From CAYFZR01 sp964347835 [NCBI: uncultured archaeon] (GTDB lineage: Archaea > CAYFZR01): a stretch of DNA of 17,412 nt. The translations under genes were made by a program, and so were the position numbers. Positions within the stretch are counted from its first letter, which is position 1. Each line of letters starts with the position of its first letter. The notes beneath the pieces are model-generated. The model was not told the DNA's origin, ran no database searches, and saw nothing but the letters and a program-made list of their open reading frames with translations. Shown here in pieces: positions 6,071-14,392 of this stretch. The stretch spans positions 1 to 17,412 of the forward strand of contig CAYFZR010000085.1 of assembly GCA_964347835.1 (NCBI GenBank), written 5' to 3'.

Positions 6071-8374
6071 TTAACTTACGAAAGCAAAATCAGAAACCCA
6101 TTCAGGTTCTTCTGGCGGATTGGAAGCCAATAAATCCCTCCATTTTTCGTCTGTAAGTCTGTCGCTCATAGGTTGCTTAAATTCGTAATAACTCATTACC
6201 GGTCCAGCGCCGATTAAAATTCTTCCATCTGGAACTTTATAGGCAACGACTATTAGATTAACGTATCCTACGCCTTCTTCTAAAACTTGCTGAGTATTAG
6301 TATCGGTGTGTACATCCGCTATTATTGTTGTTTTCTTTGCTTTTTCATCAACTTCTGCTATAACATCATCTAATTCATCACCGAAGTTTTTGATAAAATC
6401 GTAGTCCTCTTGCGTAAGTTCTTGATTTTCTAATTCTTTCTTTGATAGGGTAACCAATCTCTCCAATATTTTTTCTAAATTTTCCAAACGATATTTAGAT
6501 GTATCATCTAAAACATCCATTTCTGTTAGCCCCTTATTTGTCATCCTGGTTAAAGCAAGTAGCCTGTTGTAAAACTCCGGTACAGGCTCTACATATCCAA
6601 CGACAGGTTTCTCAGGAGGTATTATTGCGGCAACCATCATGGTATAACTTTGCTTTGCATAGAGTATTGTATCATGTCTAAGTTCCGTCCAAGAAGCCAG
6701 TGAAGTAGTCAGTTGTTTTTTCTGCCAAGCATCTGTTTGCATAAAAGTAGGATATCCCTCGCCGTATTCTTTCATTAAAGGCTTTAACGCGAATAACCAG
6801 CTCCAATATAAATTTTTATTCCAATCGCTGGTATTAAAACTATCAAATTCCTCCTGAAGTTTTTTAAATGATTTATCATAGTCTTTATAGTTGGAATCTT
6901 CCAGTTCTTCAAGAAGTTCTTTGGCTTTAGAAGAACCGAGCAAAGCCATCGCATCTAATCCTCTTGGAAATCCTCTAATTACACCCGCAACACTCGGTAC
7001 CGATGTAAAGGGTTTTTTATCTCCATGATAGTTCCCGACTATTGGAAACACCAAATTCTGGAACATGTATGAGTCTGGAATGAATCTCTGACCCATTAAC
7101 CTGAAGCCCTTAGTGGCTTCTAAGCATTGATCTGCCTGCTCCGGGTTGAAAGGAGGCTCTATCTCACATTTTCCGGTGCCCCCGTATATCTTTGGAGGCT
7201 GATATTCTGCGAGTTTTGCCTTTAAATTGCCGATGTTCTCTTCTTTTAAATCATTGGGGTCAAAAATCCCCGTGAAAACATAATTTAAAGCCTCTATATA
7301 CTCATAAGGCCCTAGATCGTCGGATAATCCAACATAAAAGGCTGTAACTGAATAGATTCTATCCCATTCCTCCTTCAATTTCTGGTTTTCAGCAAATTCT
7401 GATGCTATAAAGCTTGCCCCTATTGTTTGGATTTTGGCATCTTCTTCAGAGACCAAACATTCTTCGCAGCCACCTTTTAACAGGAAGCTAATTCTTCCAT
7501 ACCACATCATTGCTTTAAAGTAATTTTTCAGTTTCTCCGATCTTGTATAGTGTCCTCTAGGCACATATTGGGAATAATCTTCCTCGTATTTGAATATTGG
7601 AGAATAAGAGAACCCAGAATGCTGTTCTATCAGATCGATTTCTTTTTTGACATCATCCTTGACGAAGTCAGGAATATCAAACTTGTATTTTTGAAGATCT
7701 TCTCGGGTAAAGTATGCACCGGCTAAACCCGGATCATCACACCTCCATTCGTCCTTACACAGTTGATCTTCTCTAGGTTTTAGCAGACTTAATCCAACCG
7801 CGAAATAAGCAGCATTTCTTTTTGACGCTTCTTTTAAGTCTCCAGAACCGCTATTATATTTTTCTATTGAATCGTCTAATAATTTTTTGCTAATATCCCA
7901 AACATCATCGTAAAATTCTTTTTCTTCTATTTGCCTTAACGTTTCGTCGAATTGTATGTGATAAAGGTGTAGCAATGAGTCTGAAGTTATGAAAACGGGT
8001 ACCTCTCTGTCCTTCAACGTTTTATAAGGTACTGTGATATCCTCTTCTCTTGAATTGAATGGATTTTTTATGACTACAAAACCGTTTTTTTCTAAAAGAA
8101 TTAGGGCATCTTTATTCAAGGGAATTTTTTTAGCGAAGACTTCAAAATTAGAGACCTCATTCGTATCTAGTGGTAGATCGTATGGGGGAACCTTTAAAGT
8201 TACTTCTAAAGGGCTCAGATAATAATAACTTGCAAAATCAAATTTTTCTGTTTTTATTTTAGACAGGTCAATCGGTTCTTCGCCTTTTTTCGGCTCTACA
8301 GGTTTTTGGATACATCCGATTATTAGAGTTCCTAAAACAAATAAAATTAGGGTTTTTTTGCGCATACCTGACAT
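6071..8374 (-). CDS. DUF3160 family lipoprotein, exported
   Basis: A 767-residue protein with an N-terminal lipoprotein signal: MRKKT, a hydrophobic core (about 8-19) and the lipobox LIIGC with C21. It should be exported and lipid-anchored to the outer face of the membrane. A proline/lysine-rich linker follows. The body matches the large DUF3160 family: VPVFITSDSLLHLYHIQFDE near the start of the domain, the WTELRHDTILYAKQSY segment, and a C-terminal VGYVNLIVVAYKVPDGRILIGAGPVMSYYEF. The HxxHxxxD and H..D residues could be functional, but no activity is established for the family. The length is normal. The start has two in-frame ATGs (8374 and 8365); AGG six bases before the second slightly favours it. 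No linked genes suggest a substrate. Confidence 0.85.
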   Translation of the reverse strand: MSGMRKKTLILFVLGTLIIGCIQKPVEPKKGEEPIDLSKIKTEKFDFASYYYLSPLEVTLKVPPYDLPLDTNEVSNFEVFAKKIPLNKDALILLEKNGFVVIKNPFNSREEDITVPYKTLKDREVPVFITSDSLLHLYHIQFDETLRQIEEKEFYDDVWDISKKLLDDSIEKYNSGSGDLKEASKRNAAYFAVGLSLLKPREDQLCKDEWRCDDPGLAGAYFTREDLQKYKFDIPDFVKDDVKKEIDLIEQHSGFSYSPIFKYEEDYSQYVPRGHYTRSEKLKNYFKAMMWYGRISFLLKGGCEECLVSEEDAKIQTIGASFIASEFAENQKLKEEWDRIYSVTAFYVGLSDDLGPYEYIEALNYVFTGIFDPNDLKEENIGNLKAKLAEYQPPKIYGGTGKCEIEPPFNPEQADQCLEATKGFRLMGQRFIPDSYMFQNLVFPIVGNYHGDKKPFTSVPSVAGVIRGFPRGLDAMALLGSSKAKELLEELEDSNYKDYDKSFKKLQEEFDSFNTSDWNKNLYWSWLFALKPLMKEYGEGYPTFMQTDAWQKKQLTTSLASWTELRHDTILYAKQSYTMMVAAIIPPEKPVVGYVEPVPEFYNRLLALTRMTNKGLTEMDVLDDTSKYRLENLEKILERLVTLSKKELENQELTQEDYDFIKNFGDELDDVIAEVDEKAKKTTIIADVHTDTNTQQVLEEGVGYVNLIVVAYKVPDGRILIGAGPVMSYYEFKQPMSDRLTDEKWRDLLASNPPEEPEWVSDFAFVS

Positions 8375-8423
8375 TTGTTTGTTAGTTATAAAAAAATTTC
8401 GTAAGCTTCAAGTTTTTTCGAAG

Positions 8424-8439
8424 TTAATATATATTTAAA
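8424..8439 (-). promoter_or_regulatory. TATA-like element upstream of the DUF3160 gene
   Basis: On the minus strand this reads GTTTAAATATATATTA, a strong AT-rich TATA-like element about 50 bases before the ATG at 8374. Transcription would start near 8402, leaving a leader of about 28 bases. It lies after the stop of the upstream gene at 8468, so the lipoprotein gene probably has its own promoter. Confidence 0.45.
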
Positions 8440-8467
8440 CTAGTTTCGGCCTTTATATTCGAGTGAC

Positions 8468-9202
8468 TCACCTCCTGCTTAAAAGATCATCGAATCTCTC
8501 CTTCCAGTCTGAGAAGTCTATGACGTAATTGTACCCGCAGACCTTGTTTATTTTCCTACCTTCTATGATCTTATTGATTTTGTGTGCCCCTTCTATGGTT
8601 TCTTTTTCCGGGCCGTATGGATTGAATCTCATCCCCTCTCCCTTGAGGAAAACATAGTCGCAGACGAAGAGGACATCCTCAAAGATATAAAAGGTGAAGC
8701 CAGGAGTGTGACCATCGATGTGATAGGCTTCGATGCCGCTATCAAGGAAGTTATCCTCGAAGGTCACGTCGAAGGTGAAGGCACGGCAAATTTTGTGGGT
8801 GGAGTCTAACTTATGGATCCGCACTTCCGAGGAAAAGAAGTTCCTGTACTGATTGGAGGCGCCGAGGAAGTGGTGGTGAGTGAACGTGGTTACATCCATC
8901 GGTATAAGACTCCTGTCGAAGGACGAAGGACAGTCTATCCAGAAGACCTTTCCGTTTGTATCGATGCGATAGGCTGCATGCTCCAATCCAAGAGGCGGAA
9001 CGGAGTTAAGGCGCGTGACTTTTTCCTTCACTGGAGTACCCTTAACTTTGAACCTCGCAGAGCATTCCTCCGAGGTGATGAACTTCTCTCGCGGTGCACC
9101 GCAGAAGGGGCACCTTTCTGGGTAATAGCCCACCATGTTGAAGCCGCAGACGGTGCATACATACTGTTCAGATTCCAAATTTTTATTATTTCTCATCATC
9201 AT
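8468..9202 (-). CDS. Zinc ribbon (rubredoxin-type) fused to divergent metallo-beta-lactamase domain
   Basis: A 244-residue fusion. Residues 14-42 form a rubredoxin-like knuckle pair (YVCTVCG...ERCPFCGAPREKF; C16, C19, C31, C34) that would bind iron or zinc. Residues from about 60 onward resemble the metallo-beta-lactamase fold, with FWIDCPSS, TFTHHHFLGASN (108-115), HIDGHTPGFTFY (161-172, H165) and FVCDYVF (179-185, D182). The canonical HxHxDH motif reads H-H-H-F-L-G, so its Asp and last His are replaced; metal binding may be altered or lost. A role in redox or thiol chemistry is possible but unproven. It begins 6 bases after the HExxH gene's stop without an SD, suggesting translational coupling. 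GC is about 50%, against about 30% in that partner. Confidence 0.82.
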   Translation of the reverse strand: MMMRNNKNLESEQYVCTVCGFNMVGYYPERCPFCGAPREKFITSEECSARFKVKGTPVKEKVTRLNSVPPLGLEHAAYRIDTNGKVFWIDCPSSFDRSLIPMDVTTFTHHHFLGASNQYRNFFSSEVRIHKLDSTHKICRAFTFDVTFEDNFLDSGIEAYHIDGHTPGFTFYIFEDVLFVCDYVFLKGEGMRFNPYGPEKETIEGAHKINKIIEGRKINKVCGYNYVIDFSDWKERFDDLLSRR

Positions 9203-9208
9203 TTCGCT

Positions 9209-10090
9209 TCATTTAAAAGTTTTTATTCTTCCGATTCGATCCTTTAGCGTGTCTCCTCTAAGTAAACTATCTATCAGCCGTATAATTTTCGTCTCTTTAC
9301 ATTTAAAACCAAAAAATTCTAGAAACTCATCTGCAAGTTTTTTGTCAAGTCTGCCCTCCTCTGAGTAATCTGGCAAATTTCCAAGGTAGTAACAATCTTT
9401 CTCCTCTTCATCCTCCGAGCTCGATAACTCATAAATCCAATTACGTCCTTCTTCTTCTTGTATGTAATACTTGAAACATCTATACTGGCTACCCTTAAGC
9501 TTCTCTTCGAAAATATACTTGATCCATTCTCTTGGAGTATCGAACCAGAGAACATTTTCTCCAAGTTTTATTGCCTTGATTTCAATATCCGATTCCAAAA
9601 TATCTCTGATAGGTGTAGGTATATCCTCAATTAAAGAATTATTGAGCTCAATTATTTCTTCCTCAAATCCCCAGTCAATAGCAACGTCATCAGTTACTCT
9701 CTCTATAAATTTTACTTCTGGACCCATTTTGACTTTGATATGGGCTAATTCATGAGCTAAAGACCCTTTAACGATTGCATCATCAAATTCTAACAATACA
9801 TCTGTTATTACCATGTATCCGCCAGTTAAATTAACTCTTATTGGTAATTCTGTTGCTCTGACAAAAACGTGAATTTTTGGATCGTAATATGGCTTTAACT
9901 CCATGACCTGAATATACTTTATATTTTCGTTAATTATAGCAAAATCTTTTTCAGGTATTTTATCGATGACTTCCTTGACCAATTTATGAGATCTGATGCT
10001 CGGATCAAGCTTATCTAAGTAAATCGTTTCGTATATCGTAGGTTTTCTTTCTAATTCTTCCATAATTTTTTTAACATCTTTCTGTTCCAT
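9209..10090 (-). CDS. Putative soluble HExxH zinc metallopeptidase
   Basis: A 293-residue protein without signal or membrane segments. The gluzincin-like motif H113-E114-L-A-H117 sits in GSLAHELAHIKV, preceded by a predicted beta strand (VNLTGGYMVITDVLLEF, 87-103) as in many HExxH proteases. Downstream, RVTDDVAIDWGFEEE (131-145) holds acidic residues that could give the third zinc ligand. The C-terminal half is charged, contains an acidic run (SSSEDEEE) and matches no family I know. Many MEROPS-like small metallopeptidases share this central arrangement, so proteolysis is a reasonable inference, not a demonstrated activity. An SD (GGAGGGG) lies eight bases before ATG 10090. It is followed after 6 bases by the rubredoxin/MBL gene and so is probably the first gene of that operon. 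Confidence 0.7.
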   Translation of the reverse strand: MEQKDVKKIMEELERKPTIYETIYLDKLDPSIRSHKLVKEVIDKIPEKDFAIINENIKYIQVMELKPYYDPKIHVFVRATELPIRVNLTGGYMVITDVLLEFDDAIVKGSLAHELAHIKVKMGPEVKFIERVTDDVAIDWGFEEEIIELNNSLIEDIPTPIRDILESDIEIKAIKLGENVLWFDTPREWIKYIFEEKLKGSQYRCFKYYIQEEEGRNWIYELSSSEDEEEKDCYYLGNLPDYSEEGRLDKKLADEFLEFFGFKCKETKIIRLIDSLLRGDTLKDRIGRIKTFK

Positions 10091-10396
10091 CTATCATTCC
10101 CCTCCACTTTTCTTTCTATTCTGCCGTTCCGTAACAAGTTTTGAAATTTGATTGATTATTGTTACACATAAGTTTTTTGAATTTTACCTTCAGTTACCAA
10201 TTTAGAAAGGTATGCAATTTTTACTCTTTTTTGCCTAGTAATAAACAACTGATAGAGAGATACCTTAGAACTGGTTTAGAAAAAACAAGTATGCACGACG
10301 TATCCCTAAAACTGAAAATTTTATTAAAAAAAGATTAATTAAATATTTAAAAATAGAACTCGAAAACTGACTACAAAGCCTAAGGAGAAAACATCC
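10091..10396. other. Divergent intergenic region between metallopeptidase and GNAT genes
   Basis: This 306-base AT-rich gap carries no ORF with a ribosome binding site. It contains the metallopeptidase SD (about 10095-10101, minus strand), an inverted repeat GTAACAA (10131-10137) / TTGTTAC (10159-10165) that could be an operator, and near its right end the GNAT promoter: a TATA-like TTAAATATTTAA (about 10338-10350) and an SD AAGGAG at 10382-10387. Confidence 0.6.
10338..10387 (+). promoter_or_regulatory. TATA box and SD of the GNAT gene
   Basis: The TATA-like run (TTAAATATTTAA, about 10338-10350) would place transcription start near 10370. AAGGAG at 10382-10387 is nine bases before ATG 10397. 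Together they define the start of the acetyltransferase gene. Confidence 0.5.
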
Positions 10397-10837
10397 ATGG
10401 AGATACGTAACTGGAGAGAATCGGACACAGAGGTGATAATGGAGATCACACGGATTACGATGGAATCTATAGTCAAAGAAGCATGGAGTATTGAATGGGA
10501 AAAGGTTGAAAAAGATTTGAGGAAATATTGGAAAAAGCCCAATATCATTATCAAAGTTGCGATTGAAAACAACGAAATTTTAGGATATTTCTGTGTAGAA
10601 ATACAAGAAAAAGATCTCTTCTTGGGTCAAATACATGTTTCGCCTATTAGACAGACTCAGGGAATAGGCAGTCAATTAATGAAAGAAATAGAAAATATTG
10701 CCTTAGAAATGGGATATAACTCCATATTGCTTAATGTACAAGCCAACAATGAGAGAGCTAAAAATTTTTTCGAAAAACGAGGATTTTTTAAAATTGAAAG
10801 GAAAGAATTCGATATTTTAATGAGAAAGGACTTATAA
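10397..10837 (+). CDS. GNAT family N-acetyltransferase
   Basis: A 146-residue single-domain GNAT protein. The acetyl-CoA pyrophosphate loop is R85-Q-T-Q-G-I-G91, following the strand GQIHVSP (78-83, motif A). Motif B is VQANNERAKNFFEKRGF (114-130). The N-terminal IRNWRESD is typical of RimI-like and related acetyltransferases. It acetylates either a small amine or a protein N-terminus; the acceptor is not readable from the sequence. The start is supported by the SD AAGGAG and a TATA box upstream. Its stop is only one base from the stop of the convergent helicase gene, so the two transcripts must overlap or terminate inside each other. Confidence 0.9.
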   Translation: MEIRNWRESDTEVIMEITRITMESIVKEAWSIEWEKVEKDLRKYWKKPNIIIKVAIENNEILGYFCVEIQEKDLFLGQIHVSPIRQTQGIGSQLMKEIENIALEMGYNSILLNVQANNERAKNFFEKRGFFKIERKEFDILMRKDL

Positions 10838-10838
10838 C

Positions 10839-13121
10839 TCAATTGGAAATTTTTCCATCTAAAATGCTTTGTATCTCTTCTAAAATTATTAACGCAGCGG
10901 TTTTGTCCAGTGGTCGGTTCTCATTGCCACACTTTGGCGAATATATGCAAGAAGGACATCCTTCTTCGCATTCGCAATCCCTTATTAGCTCAAAAGTCAT
11001 TTTTATTATATCTATGAATATATCATAAGATTTCTCGGCAATACCAATTCCCCCTTCATAGGCATCGTATAGAAAAATAGTGGGTTTGTTTGTGTCTATA
11101 TGATTCGTGCTAGATACTCCGCCTATATCCCATCGATCACACATAACATGAAATGGAGTTATTGCAATCATAGCATGTTCAACCGCATGAATTCCGCCTT
11201 GAAAATCGAGATTCTCGCTTTCAACTTTATTTCTGATTTCATCTGGTATTGTAAACCACATTCCTACCGATTCAAACGTTAAGGGAGGAAGATCTAGCGA
11301 TTTATATCCAATAACAGTATCGAATTTCTTCAGACGAAAGCCTTGGTAATATTCAGTGACCTCAACGTCTCCTATTCCTAATATAATTCCAATATCCTTT
11401 TCCTCAATAGTTTCATTGATTCTGATATCTGATATCTTCAATGTCTCTGTATAGTAGTCAACATCCTCTTTTCTAACCTTTGCTAAAGAGTTCTTTAAGT
11501 CTAAGGCTTCAACGATATAGGTTTCGCCTTGATGTAAGAGAACCGCACCTTTATGTGCTTCGTTGTACGCTTTCGTCAAGTCCATGGTCTCTAATAATTC
11601 GCCATTACAAACTACTGTAACGGTATTGTCAGAAATATTGTTCAAGTTTACAACTTCTACTGGTCTCGATACTCCAGAATAAACCCATCCTCTGGGAGTT
11701 TTTCTCACTAATCCCTCTCGCTCTAATGCCAAAAGAGCCTCATCTGTTTGATCTCCGAAAAACTTCTTTGAAACATCGGGTTGAAATGGAAGCTCAGCCG
11801 ATGCACACATTAAATGCCCAGTAACAATATATGGATTCTCTAAATCTATTATAGCGTGTTCGTGAACTCCTTTAAAGAATTTATCCGGATGCTTCATGAA
11901 ATACTGGTCTAGTGGATTCTCAAATGCTACCAAGCATGCAATGGAATCATCCAAGCCTCTGCCTGATCTTCCTGCCTGTTGCCAAGTTGAAATGATCGTT
12001 CCGGGATACCCTGAGATTATTACAGCGTCTAAAGAGCCTATATCAATACCAACCTCAAGGGCAATTGTCGAGACCACACCTGCTAGTATTCCTTCTCTAA
12101 AGTTTTTTTCTATCTCTCTCCTTTCTTCTGGTAGATAACCCGCACGATAGGTTGCGATAGTTCTAGCAAGATAAGATCCTTTCTCATTCAATTCCTCTCT
12201 TGCCCAGCGAGTTATCAGCTCCGCCATCTTTCTGGAAACCGTGAAACATAAGGTTTGAAGTTTATTATTTATGAAAGAAACAAATAATTTCTTTGTTTCT
12301 TGGTGAGAGGAAGCCCTAACAGATTTTTTAAGATCGATGAATGGAGGATTCCAAAACAAAAAGTATTTTCTGCCTCTTGCGGAGCCATCATCAGATACGA
12401 TTTCGAATTCCTTTCCAACTAGTTTTTTAGAAAAATCTCTGGGATTAGCAATAGTAGCAGAAGAGAGAATGAATAAAGGATCAGAACCATAATAATCGCA
12501 TAGTCTAAGAATCCTCCTTAATAGAAAGGCAAAGTTTGAGCCGAATACGCCTCTGTACACGTGGGCTTCATCGATAACTACGAAACTTAAATTTTTGAAT
12601 ATACGCCTCCATTTCTGATGCCAAGGCAAGTATTGATGCATTGCATAAGGATTTGTAATGATAACCCTAGAAACATCTCTTATCTTTGGACGGAGGTGCT
12701 GAGGAGTATCGCCATCATAAATATTCGATGTTATTTCGATTCCTGTCTCTTTTTCCGTTTCTTTTAAGTTTTCTAGTTGATCGTTTGCAAGGGCTTTTGT
12801 TGGATAAAAATATAGAGCCGTAGCATCAGGATCATAATATATTTTTTCGATTACAGGTATATTGAAGGCTAAAGTCTTACCAGAAGCCGTAGGAGTCGTT
12901 ATAATTACGTCTTTACCCTCTCTGATTAAGTTAATAGCCTCTGCTTGGTGAGTGTACAGCCTTATATTTCTTCTTTCGAGATATTCTTTTATGGGCGGAG
13001 GAAGAGGCTTTTCTAGCATCCCATAGCGTGGCTCTTTTTTAGGTATCTCTTCAACGTGTTCAATCTGTCCTTTATATTCTTTTAATTCTCGTAAATAATT
13101 TAAAAGCCTTTCAACGCCCAT
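10839..13121 (-). CDS. mrfA: MrfA-type DEAD/DEAH helicase with DUF1998 zinc domain
   Basis: A superfamily 2 helicase of 760 residues. In order: Walker A PTASGKT (about 77-83), DEAH box VIDEAHVYRG (182-191), motif III SSATIANP, the TIALEVGID segment, motif VI QQAGRSGRG (381-389), and a C-terminal DUF1998-type domain ending in a cysteine cluster (C716, C718, C722, C725, C731) that should bind zinc. This architecture is that of MrfA/YprA, a 3'-5' helicase that acts with the exonuclease MrfB in mitomycin-C lesion repair in Bacillus subtilis; the archaeal role is inferred. ATG 13121 lies two bases after the mrfB stop. A longer GTG start at 13142 overlaps mrfB and has no SD, so I prefer 13121. Coupled translation with mrfB is likely. 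Confidence 0.93.
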   Translation of the reverse strand: MGVERLLNYLRELKEYKGQIEHVEEIPKKEPRYGMLEKPLPPPIKEYLERRNIRLYTHQAEAINLIREGKDVIITTPTASGKTLAFNIPVIEKIYYDPDATALYFYPTKALANDQLENLKETEKETGIEITSNIYDGDTPQHLRPKIRDVSRVIITNPYAMHQYLPWHQKWRRIFKNLSFVVIDEAHVYRGVFGSNFAFLLRRILRLCDYYGSDPLFILSSATIANPRDFSKKLVGKEFEIVSDDGSARGRKYFLFWNPPFIDLKKSVRASSHQETKKLFVSFINNKLQTLCFTVSRKMAELITRWAREELNEKGSYLARTIATYRAGYLPEERREIEKNFREGILAGVVSTIALEVGIDIGSLDAVIISGYPGTIISTWQQAGRSGRGLDDSIACLVAFENPLDQYFMKHPDKFFKGVHEHAIIDLENPYIVTGHLMCASAELPFQPDVSKKFFGDQTDEALLALEREGLVRKTPRGWVYSGVSRPVEVVNLNNISDNTVTVVCNGELLETMDLTKAYNEAHKGAVLLHQGETYIVEALDLKNSLAKVRKEDVDYYTETLKISDIRINETIEEKDIGIILGIGDVEVTEYYQGFRLKKFDTVIGYKSLDLPPLTFESVGMWFTIPDEIRNKVESENLDFQGGIHAVEHAMIAITPFHVMCDRWDIGGVSSTNHIDTNKPTIFLYDAYEGGIGIAEKSYDIFIDIIKMTFELIRDCECEEGCPSCIYSPKCGNENRPLDKTAALIILEEIQSILDGKISN

Positions 13122-13123
13122 AT

Positions 13124-14188
13124 TTATTCCCAAGCCTCGCACAAACTCGAAAATATTTTGGTAAGGGTGACTAGATCTTGTTTATTGTGTTCTATTATCA
13201 GGATTAACGGGGCAACGTTACCGGTCTTCATATAAGTTTCATAGAACTCTGGTACAAGCGCACTCGGAACATCTTTCTCTCTCTCAATGCCAAATAGATA
13301 TCTTTCTATTGTTGATAGTCGACAGTCAGGGAGGTGGGATCTCCAAGCTCGCCGAGAAAAATGTAGCATATCAAAGTGTGATTTGTCGATGGAATACTCA
13401 AAACCGTAATAGCCCAACCTCTCATTGACATAAGGAACATCAAATGAACGCCCATTGAACGTGACTATACAACTATCGCCTTCTAAATGAGATATGAACT
13501 CCAATAAAGCTCCTGGCTCTTCTGATATATCCCTCAAAAGATATTGGTGAATTTCTAAATTTTTATTTTTGGGAAGGGCAACTCCGAAAAGAATTATTGG
13601 TCGTGTAAATAATCCCATCGTTTCTATATCAAATATTATAAAATTTTTTTCATCGTGAAGACTGGATAAATGAAGTCCCAGAGGATGGGATTTTGGTAGC
13701 CAACGCCAGAGTTTATACTGTAACGATTTTGAGTCTTTAGCCTCGAACAACTCCATGAATTCTCTTGCTTCTAATCTCCAACGAGGATGATGAACCAAAT
13801 CCTCAATAGTACGATATCCTTGAAATTTAAGTTTTCTTTCAGTAACCTCGCCTATTCCATAAAGGAGTTTCAGGTCTGAGAGTATTCTTTGCTTGCTTTT
13901 TTCTCTCGAGAATTTTCTGAGTTTTGTATCAGATTCATCCTGAATATAGTAGCATTCGCCAAGTTCGTTTGTGACATTTTCGCCACGTATAGCTTCATCG
14001 AGGGGCACGTCTTTATATTCACGAATTAATTCTTCTCTTAACTTAATTGCACTGTAGTACTCGTGATCGTATATCCATGTTGGAACGAAGGATGAATCTA
14101 AAGGGGGTTTATCTTCTATAATTTCGTATTCTTTTTGTTTTTTGGCTCTTGCCTTAAAATGTTTGACGACTTTATCCCAAGCACCCAT
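13124..14188 (-). CDS. mrfB: MrfB-type DEDD exonuclease
   Basis: A 354-residue protein. After a charged N-terminal region comes a helix-hairpin-helix-like segment (YGIGEVTERKLKFQGYRTIE, about 110-129) that may bind DNA. It is followed by an RNase H-like DEDD exonuclease: Exo I is FDIETMG (D187, E189), Exo II is FNGRSFDVPY (N245, D250) and Exo III is HNKQD (H334, D338). This is the YprB/MrfB arrangement. MrfB is a metal-dependent 3'-5' exonuclease that degrades DNA at interstrand-type lesions together with MrfA in Bacillus. Here it is the upstream gene and mrfA follows at once, so the pair forms an operon. Key catalytic residues are all present. No strong SD precedes ATG 14188; a TATA-like run at about 14302-14312 (minus strand) is one possible promoter. 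Confidence 0.92.
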   Translation of the reverse strand: MGAWDKVVKHFKARAKKQKEYEIIEDKPPLDSSFVPTWIYDHEYYSAIKLREELIREYKDVPLDEAIRGENVTNELGECYYIQDESDTKLRKFSREKSKQRILSDLKLLYGIGEVTERKLKFQGYRTIEDLVHHPRWRLEAREFMELFEAKDSKSLQYKLWRWLPKSHPLGLHLSSLHDEKNFIIFDIETMGLFTRPIILFGVALPKNKNLEIHQYLLRDISEEPGALLEFISHLEGDSCIVTFNGRSFDVPYVNERLGYYGFEYSIDKSHFDMLHFSRRAWRSHLPDCRLSTIERYLFGIEREKDVPSALVPEFYETYMKTGNVAPLILIIEHNKQDLVTLTKIFSSLCEAWE

Positions 14189-14392
14189 GATTAAAACCCA
14201 AATCTTCCTTTAGGAAAGCGGTACAACCTGCCAAGGAGATAACTAATATCCACATGAGAAATCTAATAGCCATGCCCAACCTCAAAAGAAAATTTTTTTC
14301 CTTATATTTAAATTTAGATTTTATTAATGAATATGCGAAGTTGCGAGCCCACCATTCAAAAGTGACTTGCGCTGATAGTAACGAAATTTATT

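Noticed and set aside
8582-9247. Long open frames on the plus strand (8582-8809, 8813-9247) opposite the MBL fusion
   Set aside because: They lie antisense to a gene with clear ribbon and MBL motifs, have no recognisable domain or SD, and result from the higher GC of this stretch.
13122-13142. GTG start for mrfA overlapping the end of mrfB
   Set aside because: It has no SD, and the ATG at 13121 immediately after the mrfB stop is the more natural coupled start.
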